From the NCBI GenBank assembly GCA_028023455.1, contig JAQFVV010000072.1, forward strand, positions 6,192,794 to 6,256,793: 64,000 nt of DNA, in the 5' to 3' direction. This DNA is from Epiperipatus broadwayi (Eukaryota; Onychophora; Udeonychophora; Euonychophora; Peripatidae). The notes under the pieces were generated by a model. The model made no database searches and was not told the DNA's origin. It saw only the letters and a program-made list of their open reading frames with translations. The translations under genes were made by a program, and so were the position numbers. Below, one piece after another: positions 25,250 through 38,700 of this stretch; within the stretch, counting starts at the first letter, position 1; every line of letters begins with the position of its first letter.

Positions 25250-25470
25250 ATGTAAAAGGTGCTACTAGAAGGTTGCATTAGATACTAAGGTCTAGATGCA
25301 GTGCTCTTAAATCCAAGGCTCCTTCCTCATTGATGAAAATCACAAGCTGGAAACAATCTGGGGATAGTGGATGAGTAGGCATTAGATAGGGATTTTATGC
25401 ATAAACCTTATTGCATCCATTGATTATTCTGGTTTTCATTGGGTGACATTACTGTATGGAATGTTTTACC
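25250..25470 (+). repeat. Dispersed repeat family A, copy 4
   Basis: It shares with copies 1-3 the ordered motifs 'cagtgctctta', 'gatgaaaatcacaagctgga', 'aatctggggata', 'ttgcatccattgattatt' and 'tgggtgacatta'. It is more complete in the centre than copy 2. No ends can be fixed. Confidence 0.5.
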
Positions 25471-25838
25471 TTTGTTATTTATTTTAAAAAGTAATCTTAT
25501 TTTAAACTATAAATAATATTAACTCTGATTTTTTAACCATAGTAATTACTATGATAAAAAATTACATATATAACGGAATCTGTTATACATGCCAAGTGTT
25601 ATATCATCCATTTGTTTTAGATTAATGTTATTTGTTATGTCATGAAATATATGTATTTAAGGGTGTCTGTAGCAAAGCCATGACCTAGAACAAAATTACC
25701 ATCAAAATAACCACTTAATTAAGAAAAATTTAAAAATATAAGCATGAAAATACATATAAAATTAATTGCTCTAAATGCTGTATAATTAGATGTTAACATT
25801 AAAAGCCTAAAGCTAAACTAGTCAATAAATGATCAAAA

Positions 25839-26036
25839 TTACCCCAAATTCACAACTCAACCAGACTAGCTCAAAAAATAAATAAATAAATTCTAAAACA
25901 CGACCAATGGTTTCACTTCTACATATAAAGAACTACACTTGAGAAGCAACAGTGAAACCATTGGTTGTGTTTTAGAGTTTATTTTGTTATATATATATAT
26001 ATTTGGCTAGTCTGGCTGAGTTGTGAATTTGGGTTA
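25839..26036. mobile_element. Foldback element, about 198 bp
   Basis: Inverted arms start TTACCCCAAATTCACAAC on the left and end GTTGTGAATTTGGGTTAA on the right, continue through CCAGACTAGC/GCTAGTCTGG and a second block ACCAATGGTTTCAC/GTGAAACCATTGGT, and enclose a short centre near 25930-25945. AT-rich spacers between the blocks have drifted. No coding content; a MITE is likely. Confidence 0.75.
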
Positions 26037-29000
26037 ATGAAAACTAAAATTCATCTTTTAAAAGCCTAACATTAAAATGTAATAAAAAAATTGCACATAC
26101 TAATAAAAGATCACTAATTGTTGATTTTATAACTTCTGCTTTCCTATGAGATTATACTCAACAATGGTCTTATCTATGCAAGCAGTCGCATCATGCTCAC
26201 AACATGAGGCGATCCAGTTTTTTTTTTTGAATTTATTGAACTATTTTTTGCTGTCAATAAAATCCTTTTCAAAAACAATAACTTATATTAAGGGACAGCA
26301 AAGAAATCTTTATAATAATTGTGCTTGACTTTTTCTGTCATTTGCTTTTGATTAATTCACGTTAACCAAAGAAGTATGTTTTGTTCTACATGCTACAATT
26401 ATAAATTATTCAAGTTGGAAATTCTTTTTGCTACCTCTTTTTAATTTGTCAATTTCTTTAAATAATATTCAAAATTTAAAAATTACCAACTGTTTTATAA
26501 CTTTCTCTTCTCAATATAGTTTTTTTTTTTTTTTATTTCAATACTGATCAATATTTTTATGCTATTTTTCTGGCTCAGAATTAAAATTAATATTTGTGGA
26601 TATACAAAAGAAGTGGAAAAAAAAAATAAGTTGAACAAATTGCAGAAGAAAACTAAATGCAAATTCAGAAAACTACAAAATCTGAAAAATCTTGAACATG
26701 TGGTTGCTATTTCAGCCAATGGGATTTGTCAATATAGCAATTCCATGTTTAGCGTTTAGATTTTTAACATTGTACTTTATGGGTTTTTTTTTTTTTTGAC
26801 ATCATTATTAATCATTTTCAAATTCTGCTTTTATGGTTTATACCTAGAATTATTGCAGTATTTTCTCTTAGGAGACTGCGTTTAAAGAAAAATATGTAAC
26901 ACATTTTTATCACTAGAAATACGGCTAACTTTTATATGGCAAAAACATTACCATTCTAGTGTTGGATATGTATCTTTGCGTTTGTTATATAAATATTAAT
27001 TTAGTGAGAAAAAGTATTTTTATTGTATTAGTTATTTGCTGTATAAGACTTTATTATACCAAAACTCACTGCATCGTACTTTATATACACACACAATTTT
27101 CAAATAATAAGTGTGGATCTTTTTGTTTGAATTGTATTTGAAGCAAATAATTAAATTGTACTTTATGCATATTTTATTTTGGTGAATAATCGTTGAATTG
27201 TTTTTTATCATCATTTTTAAGAAGTTTCTATTTTCTCTAGTTTTTAAATGTTGAATTGAGAGTTTATTGTATATAAAAATACATAAATTTATGTAATTTA
27301 AACCAAACTAAAATTATATTGTTATATTTATAGTGTCTGCTTAATATTTTATTATATATTTAGCAAAATTAAGTTGTTGTTTTTTTTTTTCAGATTTATA
27401 TGTTCTGATAATTTTTTTTATATGTTTATTTGAATTTAGTACCCAGCTCCCCAATATATGTTTTGGAACAGTGATTCACTTTTTTAATTTGTACTTATAT
27501 AGTCTAAATAACAGATTAATGAAATTATTATGCTTTTTGACTTATCCTTATATAATTACGGTAATAAATATTTAAAATATCCAACAGTAAATGTGAGCTT
27601 GTCTACTAGTAGTATCCTATCGTGATATATAAAATAAATTTTAGAAATCTTCCGATTGAAAAAATATCCAATTTAAATATTATTTTACCTTAAAGTAGAT
27701 AGTTTGCGCAACTTTGTTTTTCTCTAAAAATTGTGAATGCTATTCAGAGTTTTATTACTCTCATTAAATAGGTCTCAAATAATTATATTTCATAAGAGTA
27801 TATAATTATGACTATATTAACATTTAAAACTAATATTTTTCTTCATTAATTTAATTACCTTCCTGTTTAAAATTCTGTTTAATCATTATTGGAAATATTC
27901 ATTCGGCAACTATTATAAAAGAAATCTTCAATACAAAATTATTATTCTACTTCAATAGCTTAAATGGCTGATTAAATTTATTACAATTAGAAACAGCGCT
28001 AAAAATAAATGTTTATTTATTAAAAACCAGAAAATACTTATAATCAAAAATAAATTTACTGAATTGTACTTCAAACAATTTGATAAACTTCTTGCATTCA
28101 TTTATTTGAATATGACTTAATATGATGTTAATGAATGCTTATTCAATTTTTTTTTTTGGTAGTTTGAACACTTTGCACTACTTAATTAATTATTAAAGAG
28201 AAAACTATAAAGCATATATTTTTAAAAAATTATATTTTATTGTTAAAAATTAATATAATTTATATACTGAAATTTTTACGGAATAAAATATTTTTTAAAA
28301 TTTGGAAAAAAAATCTTGTTATTCAATATATATGCATATATATATTTTTAAATGATAAATTTGAGAAAAGTCATAGAAGTTTATGAACACATAAATAATA
28401 ATATCCTCCCCCCCCCCTATTAATGTTGAAAATTATTTTTTCTTTTTAACTAAAAGTAAAAATTACTCCTAATTTATTTTTAAATGTTGATTATATTTTA
28501 AATCAATAATAATTTTCATTGTCAAGAAATTTCATTGATCTTTTTTTTTTTTGAAGTCACAGCAATGTTTCAAAAATAAATTTCTTTAATTATTTTTTGA
28601 AAGGAAAAAAATGAAAGAATCTACTGTTTGCCTATAATTAGAAAGCATGAAAATTCACATAATGCATCTTAAAAAATTTAAAGCCTGTTTAATGAAATAA
28701 ATTCTAGAATAAAATTCAGTTCATTGTATATTCATTTAAAATATTGAATTATTTTTTTAAAAACTTGATTTTGGTTTTTTTTTTATATATATATTATGTT
28801 CAGTCAGTACTTAAAATGGAAATAATTTACAGAGGATTTACTATTGATATATATAGAAATGTATATATTTAAAATACTGAAAAAAGATGTTGAAAAAATG
28901 AAATATTATGACCACGGCCAATTGAAAAGTATTGGATTAATCAAAAATGCATTTTAGTTCTCATTTATGTTTTTATTCTTATGTTTGAAGAATGTGTGCC

Positions 29001-29278
29001 AGAATAGAAGTTTTAATTATATCTAATATATATGTGTGTGTAAATACATATATATTTAATTAATTATCCTCTGATAATTTATTATTTAATTAATATAAAA
29101 GATCATATATTATTATAGTTCACACGCAGAGTTTGATTGTTACTATATATAACATCTTATATGTTTGTTAAATAGTGGACTAATAGGAATTTAAATGCAT
29201 TTTTCATAATATTACAAAATATAGCTTTATAACATTAATCACATAATTATGTTAAATACATTTTTTTTTTCATAATAG

Positions 29279-29366
29279 GGAAAGTTTTGTAAAAACCAAT
29301 GCTCAGTTGATGATGAGGAAGAAACAACTGATTTCGGAATTATCTTTTATTTATCCTATTCATGAG
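29279..29366 (+). CDS. UVRAG: UVRAG exon D (end of coiled coil, start of BARA-like domain)
   Basis: The 88-nt exon follows CATAATAG and ends at CATGAG|GTAAGT. The first base completes an arginine codon from exon C; it ends in phase 0. It encodes SFVKTNAQLMMRKKQLISEL and then SFIYPIHE, closely resembling the UVRAG segment with FLKTNAQL and LSYIYPI at the boundary to the C-terminal BARA2-like domain. This is one of the most diagnostic exons for the gene assignment. Confidence 0.92.
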
Positions 29367-32300
29367 GTAAGTTTATTTAATATCACCATTATAATTAAAT
29401 GCACAAGGAATTCCTGATTATTACACTTAAAAACAGTTGAGTTATTTGAACCAATAGCTAGAGAGGTACCAAGCATCTTCGTATATTCATATGCATAAAT
29501 AAAACTTAAAACAACAAAAAATAAACCGATTATCATATTTGTCTCAATCATTCCTCTTTAGAGAAAATGTGATGGGGAAGACAATTATCACATAAATCAA
29601 ATACTGGCTGGTGAGATTTTATCGGGGGTTTTTTTGTTGTTGTTTTTATTTCTTGTTGTCATCTTCTATTAATATTAAATTAGATATTTACCTACTGACC
29701 TATAATTAGGTAACTTTCTTGGTTGCAGCCTGAAAAAATTTTCTAAGCTTCATTCAAATTTGAATTTTACTGTTATATACATACAAGTGTTGTGGTTATA
29801 ATCTATTTTTAAATTATCTATAAAGATTTGAAAATATGTGTGTGTGTTCAATTGTTTTTGCATTTTTAATATATTGTAATAAATAGTAGCAATTATCTTC
29901 AGACTGTGATATTTATTACTAATCTTATTTATTATATTTCTCAAATATTTTCCAGAATTAACATTAAAATATAAAAATTATAAAAAATAAAAAAGTTATC
30001 CATTGAATTACACAATATGTCAAAAGGATTTTATTTCATTCTCCTGTTACATTTGATAAAAAAATTAAAAAAAGTTTAAAGCAGACATGAAATATTTTTT
30101 AAAATAATAAAAAACATTTTTAATTATCAGAGTTTTTTTTTTTTGTATACAAAAAGTATTAGAACTTTTAAAACTTAAACTGTTTCATTTTTAAAAACTT
30201 CAGAAACAAAAACTTTTTTATATAAATTATGCATCCTGATTATTGCATTTTTGACAATTAACATGTTTATGTAATAACAATAGTTGTGGTTTTCTCTAGA
30301 TGTTTATATATACATATACTACAATAATAATTCTGAAATATTTGTCTTTATATGTGAGTACTATTAGAGTTCTTTACAAGTCAGACTTTCTAAAAATCAT
30401 TTTAATAAACTTGCGAATAATGCCATCTTGTGGTTAATTTGCAAACCAAATGAAAAGTGTACTCATTTGCTTCTCAAGATTTTATATGGATTGCTGATTA
30501 ATCATTGATATTTCAAAGATGAAATGTTACATTAGCAATGACCTTAGCATGAGAGGACATTGGTTTGAAATTTATTAAAATGTCTTATAAAATGTTTGAC
30601 TTGTGAAGGATTTTTATAGTATTCTTATAAGAAGAATTATAACTTCAGAAATATGTATTCTTAATGCTACATATTTAATAGCTGGTATTTATTTTCAAGT
30701 TTATTAAAATTAATAGAATTTATACATATATATAAAATATAATATTAACAATTATTGACAATTTAACTTAAGTTTTTTTTAAATAGAATATGAAGGAATT
30801 ATTATTTTAGTGCATCCAGAGGATTTTCCTTATCTGACATAAGCATATTCTCATAAAATAAGGGACTTTATTTATAAAGATTTACAATTTTTGTGCAACT
30901 GTAAATTCATTATGCAATAGAATTAATGCTGTTTTTATTTCATTAGCTGCTCTTAGAATAAAATCATTAATATTTATAATGAAATATTGTATTCAAGTTA
31001 ATTATTTAAATAAACAGTGATTTTCATATTATGAAAATCAGAAGTTATTTAGATGCATAAATATGAAACTTGAATAGAAATTTGGGTGCAGGAACTTTAT
31101 ATAATACAAACATCTTTGATAATCACTTTCTAACATGTATAATAATAATGACTGATAAACAATAGTATTAATTAATTATATTAATATTATTTATTTTTAA
31201 ATAAGTTTTTTCTTGACTTCTATTACCAATTGTTTGCTTATATTAGATTACATAGGTCTTTACAAACAAATTAACTATTATTTGAATTGTTCCCTGATTT
31301 CTGTACTTGATGGCATGCGATCAAATATGGGGTGGCAAGAAACTGGTTAATCGTATATAAATGTTTAATGATTTTTTTCCAATTGTTAGCTATAATTTTA
31401 ATGAATTGAACTATAAGCATATAATGAATTCTATTTCAATGCTTTAAAATTAGGCATTTTGTTAATCAATATTCCAAATTACATATTAAAGTATTGATAT
31501 AAGCTTTGATATGTAACTATATATTTTTACAAGTAAAATAACTTTTTATATGTATACATATATACATAATATTAGAAAATGGAATGGAATGAAATATGTT
31601 AATGTGCCGAGGATTAAGATTTCTTCAACCGCCACATAAATAAATGTTAGAAATCTAATAAAAACTCATAATTGTCAAACAAAATAACTCATTTTGTTCA
31701 ATTAACAGTTTGTTTATATAATTGAAGAAATCTTTGCTCTTGACATATTTGTATATATGTCTTAGCTTTTTTCAATTATTTCAAGATTTCTTCCAGTATT
31801 TGCAATTCATAACTTCTTTTCTTTACATCATTCCATTACATATTTCTGTTCATCATCCATCTCACAGGTGGTTCTTTTTTATGTTTCTTAAAATCTTTTT
31901 AAGACCTGATTTACTATTTTAGTTGTCCTTCTATTGTAATCTCTTCTAGCAATATGTACATTTCTAACTACTTTTAATTTTTGATATCTATTTTTTTCTC
32001 TTCTATATACTTTGCTCTCAACCCCTTCCTATTAATTTTAACATCTTGTTATACTTTAGTGTATAAATTGCTATTTGTGTTGCTTATCAGTATCCAAATG
32101 TTAGATCCAAAAGTAAACACTGGAAAAATCTCTTTATTAAAAAAATAACATTTTTCAGGCACTTAGACCATATTTCCCTTTCAATATTATTACTTAATGA
32201 AAGTGACATTCTAATTTAATTTATGATTAAATCTTCTTATCTGTTTCTATTAGTTTTTATTTTTTAAGAAAAGCTCTTAAACATTATTTTAATTTTTTTA

Positions 32301-32819
32301 AGTATTTATTTTTACATATACTTTTTCATATGTCTAGTAATATTTTCTGTAGCTTTGAAATGTTGCGAAATCATCATCAAAATTCAGATGATTTAAGATA
32401 ATCTCCATTTATTTATTTTTTCTTTTTTTTAATTTTTATTCCTCATTGGATTTTTCATCATAAACTGCTGTAAAAGATTTTGAAAAGATAGAATCATAAT
32501 ATTGAACATCCTTACCAGACTTAATTTTTGCAGGATCTTTTTATACTGGTATTGAATTGTGATAAAATATTTTTTTTTTGAATTTGACAATATCTTGGGT
32601 CTAAGTAGTGATGTCTGAAAAAATTAATGATATCAGAAAGGCTTATCAAGCCAAATACTCTTTTGTAATCTATAAATTTGGTGAAAAATCAGAATTCATA
32701 CATATTAGTATTTTCTGACCCTCTCAAGTGATCTTAATTGACTGTAGTGACCCTTGTTAAATCTAACTTATTGGTTTGAATCTAAAATGATTTTTAGAAT
32801 ATATTTTTATTACAAAATA

Positions 32820-32834
32820 CCCCCCCCCCCCCCC
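32820..32834. repeat. Poly-C run (C15)
   Basis: Fifteen consecutive C bases lie in an otherwise AT-rich region. Long G/C homopolymers are rare here, and this one could form i-motif or G-quadruplex-type structures or reflect slippage. Confidence 0.95.
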
Positions 32835-33439
32835 ATTCTTTTTAAAAATCAGTATTTTTCCAGTCATCTTGTAAATACAAAACATTGTGGATAAAATTTT
32901 ACCATTAACTGATTTATAATATCTATAAATGATTTTCGGTTTTTCATAGATGTAACTATATGTCTAACTTTTAAGTTAATTTTATTGTACAAGAAATTTT
33001 GTTTTCATATTTTTTAATGCTATAAAATTCTTTGTACAATTCTACCACACATGTTATGAAGTCTTTTCTATTAGCTCTAACATTACCATTTTCTTATTTC
33101 TGAAATATCTTCTAATACTAATAAGGTAAAAATATTTTAAAAGTTCTCTGTCAGAGGGAAAGTTTCCAGCCTCACTTTATAGAGGAACAATAGCCATTTA
33201 CCAGGCTAATCAATTTATGATTGATTTATGGTTTTTCTTCTTTATTTTACCTTCTGGCTAAGAATAGTTGGTTGACTGTGACTTTACTATGTGAAAATAA
33301 ATCCTAAGAATTGAGAATTTTAGACATCTGATAATTTTTTCTATATATTATGGATAGGCCAAGATATATAAACTAAGACCTGTTATCCAAAAGCAAGATG
33401 CCCGTTTATATTTTTGAGACTTATTTTCTTTTATAGGGG

Positions 33440-33465
33440 TTTTTTTTTTTTGGGGGGGGGGGGGG
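33440..33465. repeat. T12-G14 homopolymer junction
   Basis: Twelve T bases are followed directly by fourteen G bases. With the C15 run 600 bp away and the C10 run at 28408, this is one of three long G/C homopolymers in 5 kb. Confidence 0.95.
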
Positions 33466-34878
33466 CATTTCACGGTTATAGTTCTTTATGATATAGTTAA
33501 TTCTTTTCTGTAGCATTTTACAGAATTCCAAGCATTAAATTCTTCTAAATTGTTTTTGATTTTTTTTTTCTTGTCTGCATGCATAGTCTTAACCCATTAA
33601 AAAAATTTCACTTTCGTTGCTGCCTTTTTTTTTTTTTTTGGTTCCTGCTATTTATATAGCTACTTTCAGTGAAGCATCTGTTGATTTTTAATTAATCTCA
33701 TTAAAAGTTAAGCCATCTTAAAACATATCAAATGACTTTTGAATTCTATCTTAAATTTTTTTGGAGTGGGTTTGAAGGTTAAGGTTAGTAGATGTTATTG
33801 GTCTGCATTAACACATTCTTATATTTCACTAATCTGTATCATACCTTGTTGTGTTGAACCTTTTAAGAACCTTACAGCATTGGAAATACATATTTATTCC
33901 TTTTAGTCAAAGTATAATTAATATTTACTATGTCATCATAGCAAAGATGATTACTTATCCATCTCTTATTTCAATTTTTTTCTTTATTTATAGTGTACAG
34001 TTTTTCTTCAGGTTTGCGATTTTTTGGGTATCCACTTACTCAGCTATTGACTGTAGCAAAATGTCTAGTCCAGTTCCAATTCAGTCTTTTAATTCTTTCA
34101 TTGATGTCGGTGATATGTGTTTGTCTTCCTAACTCTATTTATAATGAACATTTGGTTTAATTCCCTAATGTAATTGTTTATCAAAATTTTTTTCATTATT
34201 ATTTACTGAATTATATTTATGCTAATGATATCCTAAAACATTTAATTACATCTAAAGTCTTCATCTCATTTTAGTTTTAATTTCAAGTCTTGGTATATCT
34301 ATATATATATATATATATTTGTATCCTGGAAGTTTGCTTATTTATTATTGACTAGTATGAATTCAATGCTAATTCCCCCCACCATTTTATATGAAGTGAA
34401 GTAATATAATTGCTAATCTTTTTTTACTATTGCATATATATTTAGTAATCATTTGAAAAAACAGGTTTTGTAATTTGAAAATCATTACAGGCAAACGACA
34501 TTGTGATCAAATAGTAAACATCCCATGAATAATAGTTTGCTTTTGCTTTTCATTATCTCTTAACAAATATTAATATGTCATCTTTACATGCATCAGGATC
34601 AAATGATTCTATTGTTTGAACACAGCACTTTTGTCAAATTATTCTTTAGAGTCAGGTTTTTTAATCTTTTTCTTCTAATAGTAGCAACTCCAACTCATAA
34701 TTTTTCTTGGCAGTACCCCTTCTTCTTTATATATTTTGTACATATATAATTTATTGTTTTATGTAATTAGAATAATTTAAAAGAAGTATTAATTATTTGA
34801 AATTATATATAGTTCATTTGGTAAAATAATTACAGTTATTATGATGCATACAATGCAGGAATATGCTAGTCAAATATT

Positions 34879-35172
34879 TATGTAATCATGTGGGAAGAAA
34901 CCAGTCATTTCAGGCATGTGCTACTGGTAATTTACTTGCACTCACGCATCAGTGAGGTTTACCAATACCCATTGACTATGATTACTTCAGGAATTGAGTC
35001 ATACAATTAATTTATCATTTGAATTATCAGGCCCATAATAGAATCAAGTCATGAATTTAGCATGATCAGTGCATGTTGATTTATATAAGAATGAGCTCTA
35101 AGTATGAGTCCAAGTAAATTACCAATGGCGCTTGTCTGAAGATGTCTGATTTCTTCCCACATGATTACATAT
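34879..35172. mobile_element. Foldback element, about 290 bp
   Basis: Inverted arms of about 55 nt: TGTAATCATGTGGGAAGAAA at 34881 against TTTCTTCCCACATGATTACA ending at 35170, continuing through GGTAATTTACTTG/CAAGTAAATTACC with several mismatches. The central 170 bp has no partner and no reading frame. Non-autonomous DNA transposon likely; family unknown. Confidence 0.75.
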
Positions 35173-36439
35173 ATAGATTGCTAATATATTAGTAAGATAT
35201 TTAGCACATAATAACTATATATCCAAACTATCAGACATTTAATAACCTCTAATATATTAAGTTATTATAGATAAAAAGTTAACCTGAATGTAGAGTTATT
35301 TTACTTCTAATGATATATTAAGAAGGATTCTGGTGTCATTCTTCTATTTGGTAAAGTGTTGTTACAGCTTTTTGAAAACTTACTGCTTTTGAGATATAGA
35401 ACTTACTTCCTGATATATTTTTGATACGGATGTATTTTTTTAATATTATATGTAAAACTATTTAGGTTTCTTTAGTATCAGAATTAGATCTAATGAAATC
35501 AATATTAATTATATCAATTTATTCTAGTAACAAAAAATAAAAAAATTCTTATATAAAACGTAGGAGTATAATTATTTTTTGAAATTCTTTTTATAATATT
35601 GTGATCTATTAATTGCAAAATGGGATTAATAAATCCAATAAAATTTGTATTTTTATCCCTATCAATTGGATAAAAATTGATCTCATCAAAAATTGTAGTC
35701 ATATCTTCCTCAGTAATAAGTGAAAATGGCGGTCTTCTTTATTTTTTTGCTAATAAACTAGAAATAATAAAATTTATAAAATCTATTTTAATCTTAATTT
35801 TAAGTATACCTTTGAATAAACTTAATTAGATGTTTACAATTTTAAAAAATTAAAAGTACATAAAAATACATTTTTACATATCATTTCAGCTCATTAACTA
35901 TCCAATTTTAATTTAATTATTGGAACTTTATTATTTATTTTTAAAAATGTTTATTCTTAGTCAAAATTTCAAATATGTTAATTTTGTCTTCTCAGTATAC
36001 CATCATTTATCCAACTGTAGCTTTTTATTATTGCTCAGTTATTTCACTCATTCTATTTCTTCATTATTCCAATAATTTTCTAGCCAATCAGTCTTTAAAA
36101 TTTTGATCTAACTCACTTTCTTCAATTGTTGCTTTTCTGAAAACATTTATTTGTATTTATTGTGGTTTAGAAATTTTTGCTCCTATTTAACTTTGATAGC
36201 TTATTGATACATATTTAGTTAAAAAACAACTTATTGTATAAAGTTTAATTTATTGATAGATGTCTAGATTAGATCCTATATAAAGTAAATACCAATTAAT
36301 ATTAATGTTTTTTTAATCTAGCATATATTTTCACACCATCTAGTATCAAGTTTAACTGCAAACAGTATGATCATTTTATATCTCTTTGTATTTAAACTTA
36401 ATTTATTATATAATTAAGCTATTTTTTTTTTTAAAAAAA

Positions 36440-38064
36440 AAGGTAATAGTTGATTAGACACACATGCCGCATGATGACATTGTTGCTACGCAAAAACTAT
36501 AAAATATGATTGTTCCAGGCTGTATTTTTTTTGGATTTTCTTTCTTTTTTTTTATAAAAAAACAAACACAGAATTTGTACTTTTTCAATATTTTTTATTC
36601 CCTCACAGTCCACGTACATAATCAGAATAATTTATTTTGATATATAATAGCGTATATTTACATGTATGTGCGCACATTTAATATATTAATGTCTGTATGC
36701 GTATAATGTATACGCAGTTATAAATGTAAAATTAATAAAATGATATAATTAAATTAAGTTGTGTGAACATTATTATATGTGTGTAACCACTTACATATAT
36801 ATGCGAGAGAAGCCGTAATGCAATAGATTTAAAGAAGCATTACAACTCTTTTAAATTAATATAAATTTGAAATATTCTCAGTTAAAAACTCTTTATTTAA
36901 ATGCATTGGTATATAAATTTCAATTCCTGGGATAGTCTCACACACATATATAATAAAATGTTTACAAACATAAACTCTTTTTAAAAAAAGTTATCTGTTT
37001 TTATAAAAAAAAAAGTTGTAAATTCTCGGAAAACCATCTGTAAGCAATCAGCAACAACCGGGGATCAACCTATCCTTAGGGTCTTATAGGCATTGGCCCT
37101 GCTTACGTATTCCCTATTTAATATATTGTAACCTTTGAACAATAATTAGAAAACAATTTCTTAAGATAGCAATTCATGAAACTTGGGATTAAAATTTTAA
37201 ATATATTTTAAAAGTAAAAACTTGCCTATTTCTTAAATTAAATTCTAAAACTAAACGCTTGTTAAATAATAACTTATTCTATTACTTGCTAATATTTGTT
37301 TTATATATGTTTATTTTATAACCCACCTGCATGTGTCATTCAATGCACTTATGTTTATTTAATCTGTATTTAAGAATTAAAATATATTAAATTATAATCA
37401 ATGTGCTGCGTATCATTCGTAATCGATTCCAAATCTTAATTAAATTTCTTAATACTAGCATTAATTATTAATGTATGCATCAACAAATTTATCACTTATT
37501 ATGATTTCTTTTGTTGGTATAAATAATAATATATAACAGTAATATATCAGACGTATAGCTTGAACAAACTGGTCGTTAATTACGAGAATCGAACAACGTC
37601 TAGGTTTTCCTGTGCCGTGTTCTTTGTCTCATTTGAGGTTATCGGGAATACGTTATTTGACGCATTACCTACTTCAAAGTATTGTTTAGACATACCCCTT
37701 GACAAGGTTTTGCACCTTAAAACTTGACTACATAAGTATGTAAACCCTCCGATAATTATTGCTTTGTCAAATCGTGTGATTTCAATAAAAAAAAAATTAA
37801 ACTTTATTTACAATACGAATTATACATAGTTGTAAGACACACACCCTCACACCACACTGTAAAAAAGTGTGAAGTGTGCGAATTCGCAAAAATAATTTAC
37901 TGCGATGCGACAACGCGTCCTGCAATGTGTAGTACAACAGAACTGTTGTATACATGTGAACATGGCCGCGAAAACATGTTCGGCCACATAAACAGCCTTT
38001 TTATATGTTTTAGCACATAAATCGCGCCATCACATGGTGTGTGTGTCTAATCAACAAATACCTT
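36440..38064. mobile_element. Non-autonomous DNA transposon, hAT-like, about 1.6 kb
   Basis: Ends are inverted: AAGGTAATAGTTGATTAGAC on the left and the matching complement of AAGGTATTTGTTGATTAGAC on the right, with similarity over about 36 nt. Flanks share TAAAAAAA (36432-36439, 38065-38072), an 8-bp duplication as for hAT elements, although A-runs weaken this. The interior has no transposase frame but is less AT-rich with more CpG near 37580-38040 (for example GCGATGCGACAACGCG) than its surroundings. Confidence 0.6.
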
Positions 38065-38213
38065 TAAAAAAATAATAAGATCCAACAATTTTTAAATACT
38101 TACTATACTGGATCCAGTCTAAGCTAAACTTTAATATCTTTACTTGTTGTTTTTTTTTACATTTGATTTTACAAAATTAATTATTTCTTAATATATCTTT
38201 TTGTATTGTTTAG

Positions 38214-38274
38214 TTATTGGATAACCGGTATAGCATTTGTGGTGTGCATTTACCAAATTCTGAAGATTTTGCAG
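38214..38274 (+). CDS. UVRAG: UVRAG exon E (BARA-like domain)
   Basis: The short 61-nt exon lies between TATTGTTTAG and GCAG|GTAATT, starting in phase 0 and leaving one base. It encodes RYSICGVHLPNSEDFA, matching the UVRAG motif CGVKLPNSEDF in the C-terminal domain that contacts membranes and the VPS34 complex. Despite its size the motif is highly diagnostic, and its phases agree with exons D and F. Confidence 0.93.
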
Positions 38275-38700
38275 GTAATTTCTTTGGTTTCCAATTATTA
38301 TTATTTGTAATTTATAATAATATGTTTATAGTTTAGAGAGTGAGCATACTTGTCGGAATTAATACCAAATTTACATAAACTTTATACTTAAAAATGTAGA
38401 TTTTAAAGAATTTTTGTATAAATTTTTTATTACTTCTCTAATTCTGAAATATAATCTTAGATTCTTGAGTACTGAAGATTTTCATTAATGATTCTAAGAT
38501 AGAAGTGCAAAAGAGCTGAAATGCTTAGATTCATTTTTTTATGAATTTCTACCAATGTATTATGTTTATTATGAATGGAATCATTTACGATCTCTATTAG
38601 CTCATTATTTAATTAAAATGTAAAATATTGCTTATATTACAGCCAAATTGTGAACTGTTGCAGTATTACAAAAATCATGGAATCTTTATCAGCTGTGCAG

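Larger units (their letters stand above)
20881..29278 (+). other. UVRAG intron C-D
   Basis: The 8398-nt intron holds repeat family A copy 4 (25250-25470), the foldback 25839-26036 and a C10 run at 28408-28417. At 22480-22950 the base composition is more even, and the minus strand hints at a decayed transposase-like frame, but not enough to name it. The rest is AT-rich with microsatellite TA runs and shows nothing recognisable. Confidence 0.75.
31700..34140 (-). pseudogene. Degenerate LINE (RTE/CR1-like) on the minus strand, rearranged
   Basis: Minus-strand reading finds reverse transcriptase remnants: FIDYKRVFG near 32680-32650 (the 'F.DY.KAFD' box), a GCSIL..L.KI block near 32500 (RQGCPLSP-like), INGDYLKSSEF near 32400 ('NLRFADD' region), and a C-terminal RW....W..... 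piece near 31890-31740. Another C-terminal block, ITDINERIKRLNWNWTRHFA, lies near 34105-34045, upstream in reading order, so two copies or a rearrangement must be involved. Frames are full of stops. Identification relies on motif order and is approximate. Confidence 0.5.
29367..38213 (+). other. UVRAG intron D-E
   Basis: The 8847-nt intron holds a degenerate minus-strand LINE (about 31700-34140) with long poly-C and poly-G runs, a foldback at 34879-35172 and a hAT-like element at 36440-38064. In 29367-31690 and 35180-36430 I see only AT-rich sequence. The acceptor is TATTGTTTAG. Confidence 0.8.

Noticed and set aside
37838-37876. Short hairpin-like 'cacaccacactgtaaaaaagtgtgaagtgtg'
   Set aside because: Imperfect and short; not a known RNA element, and within a transposon interior.
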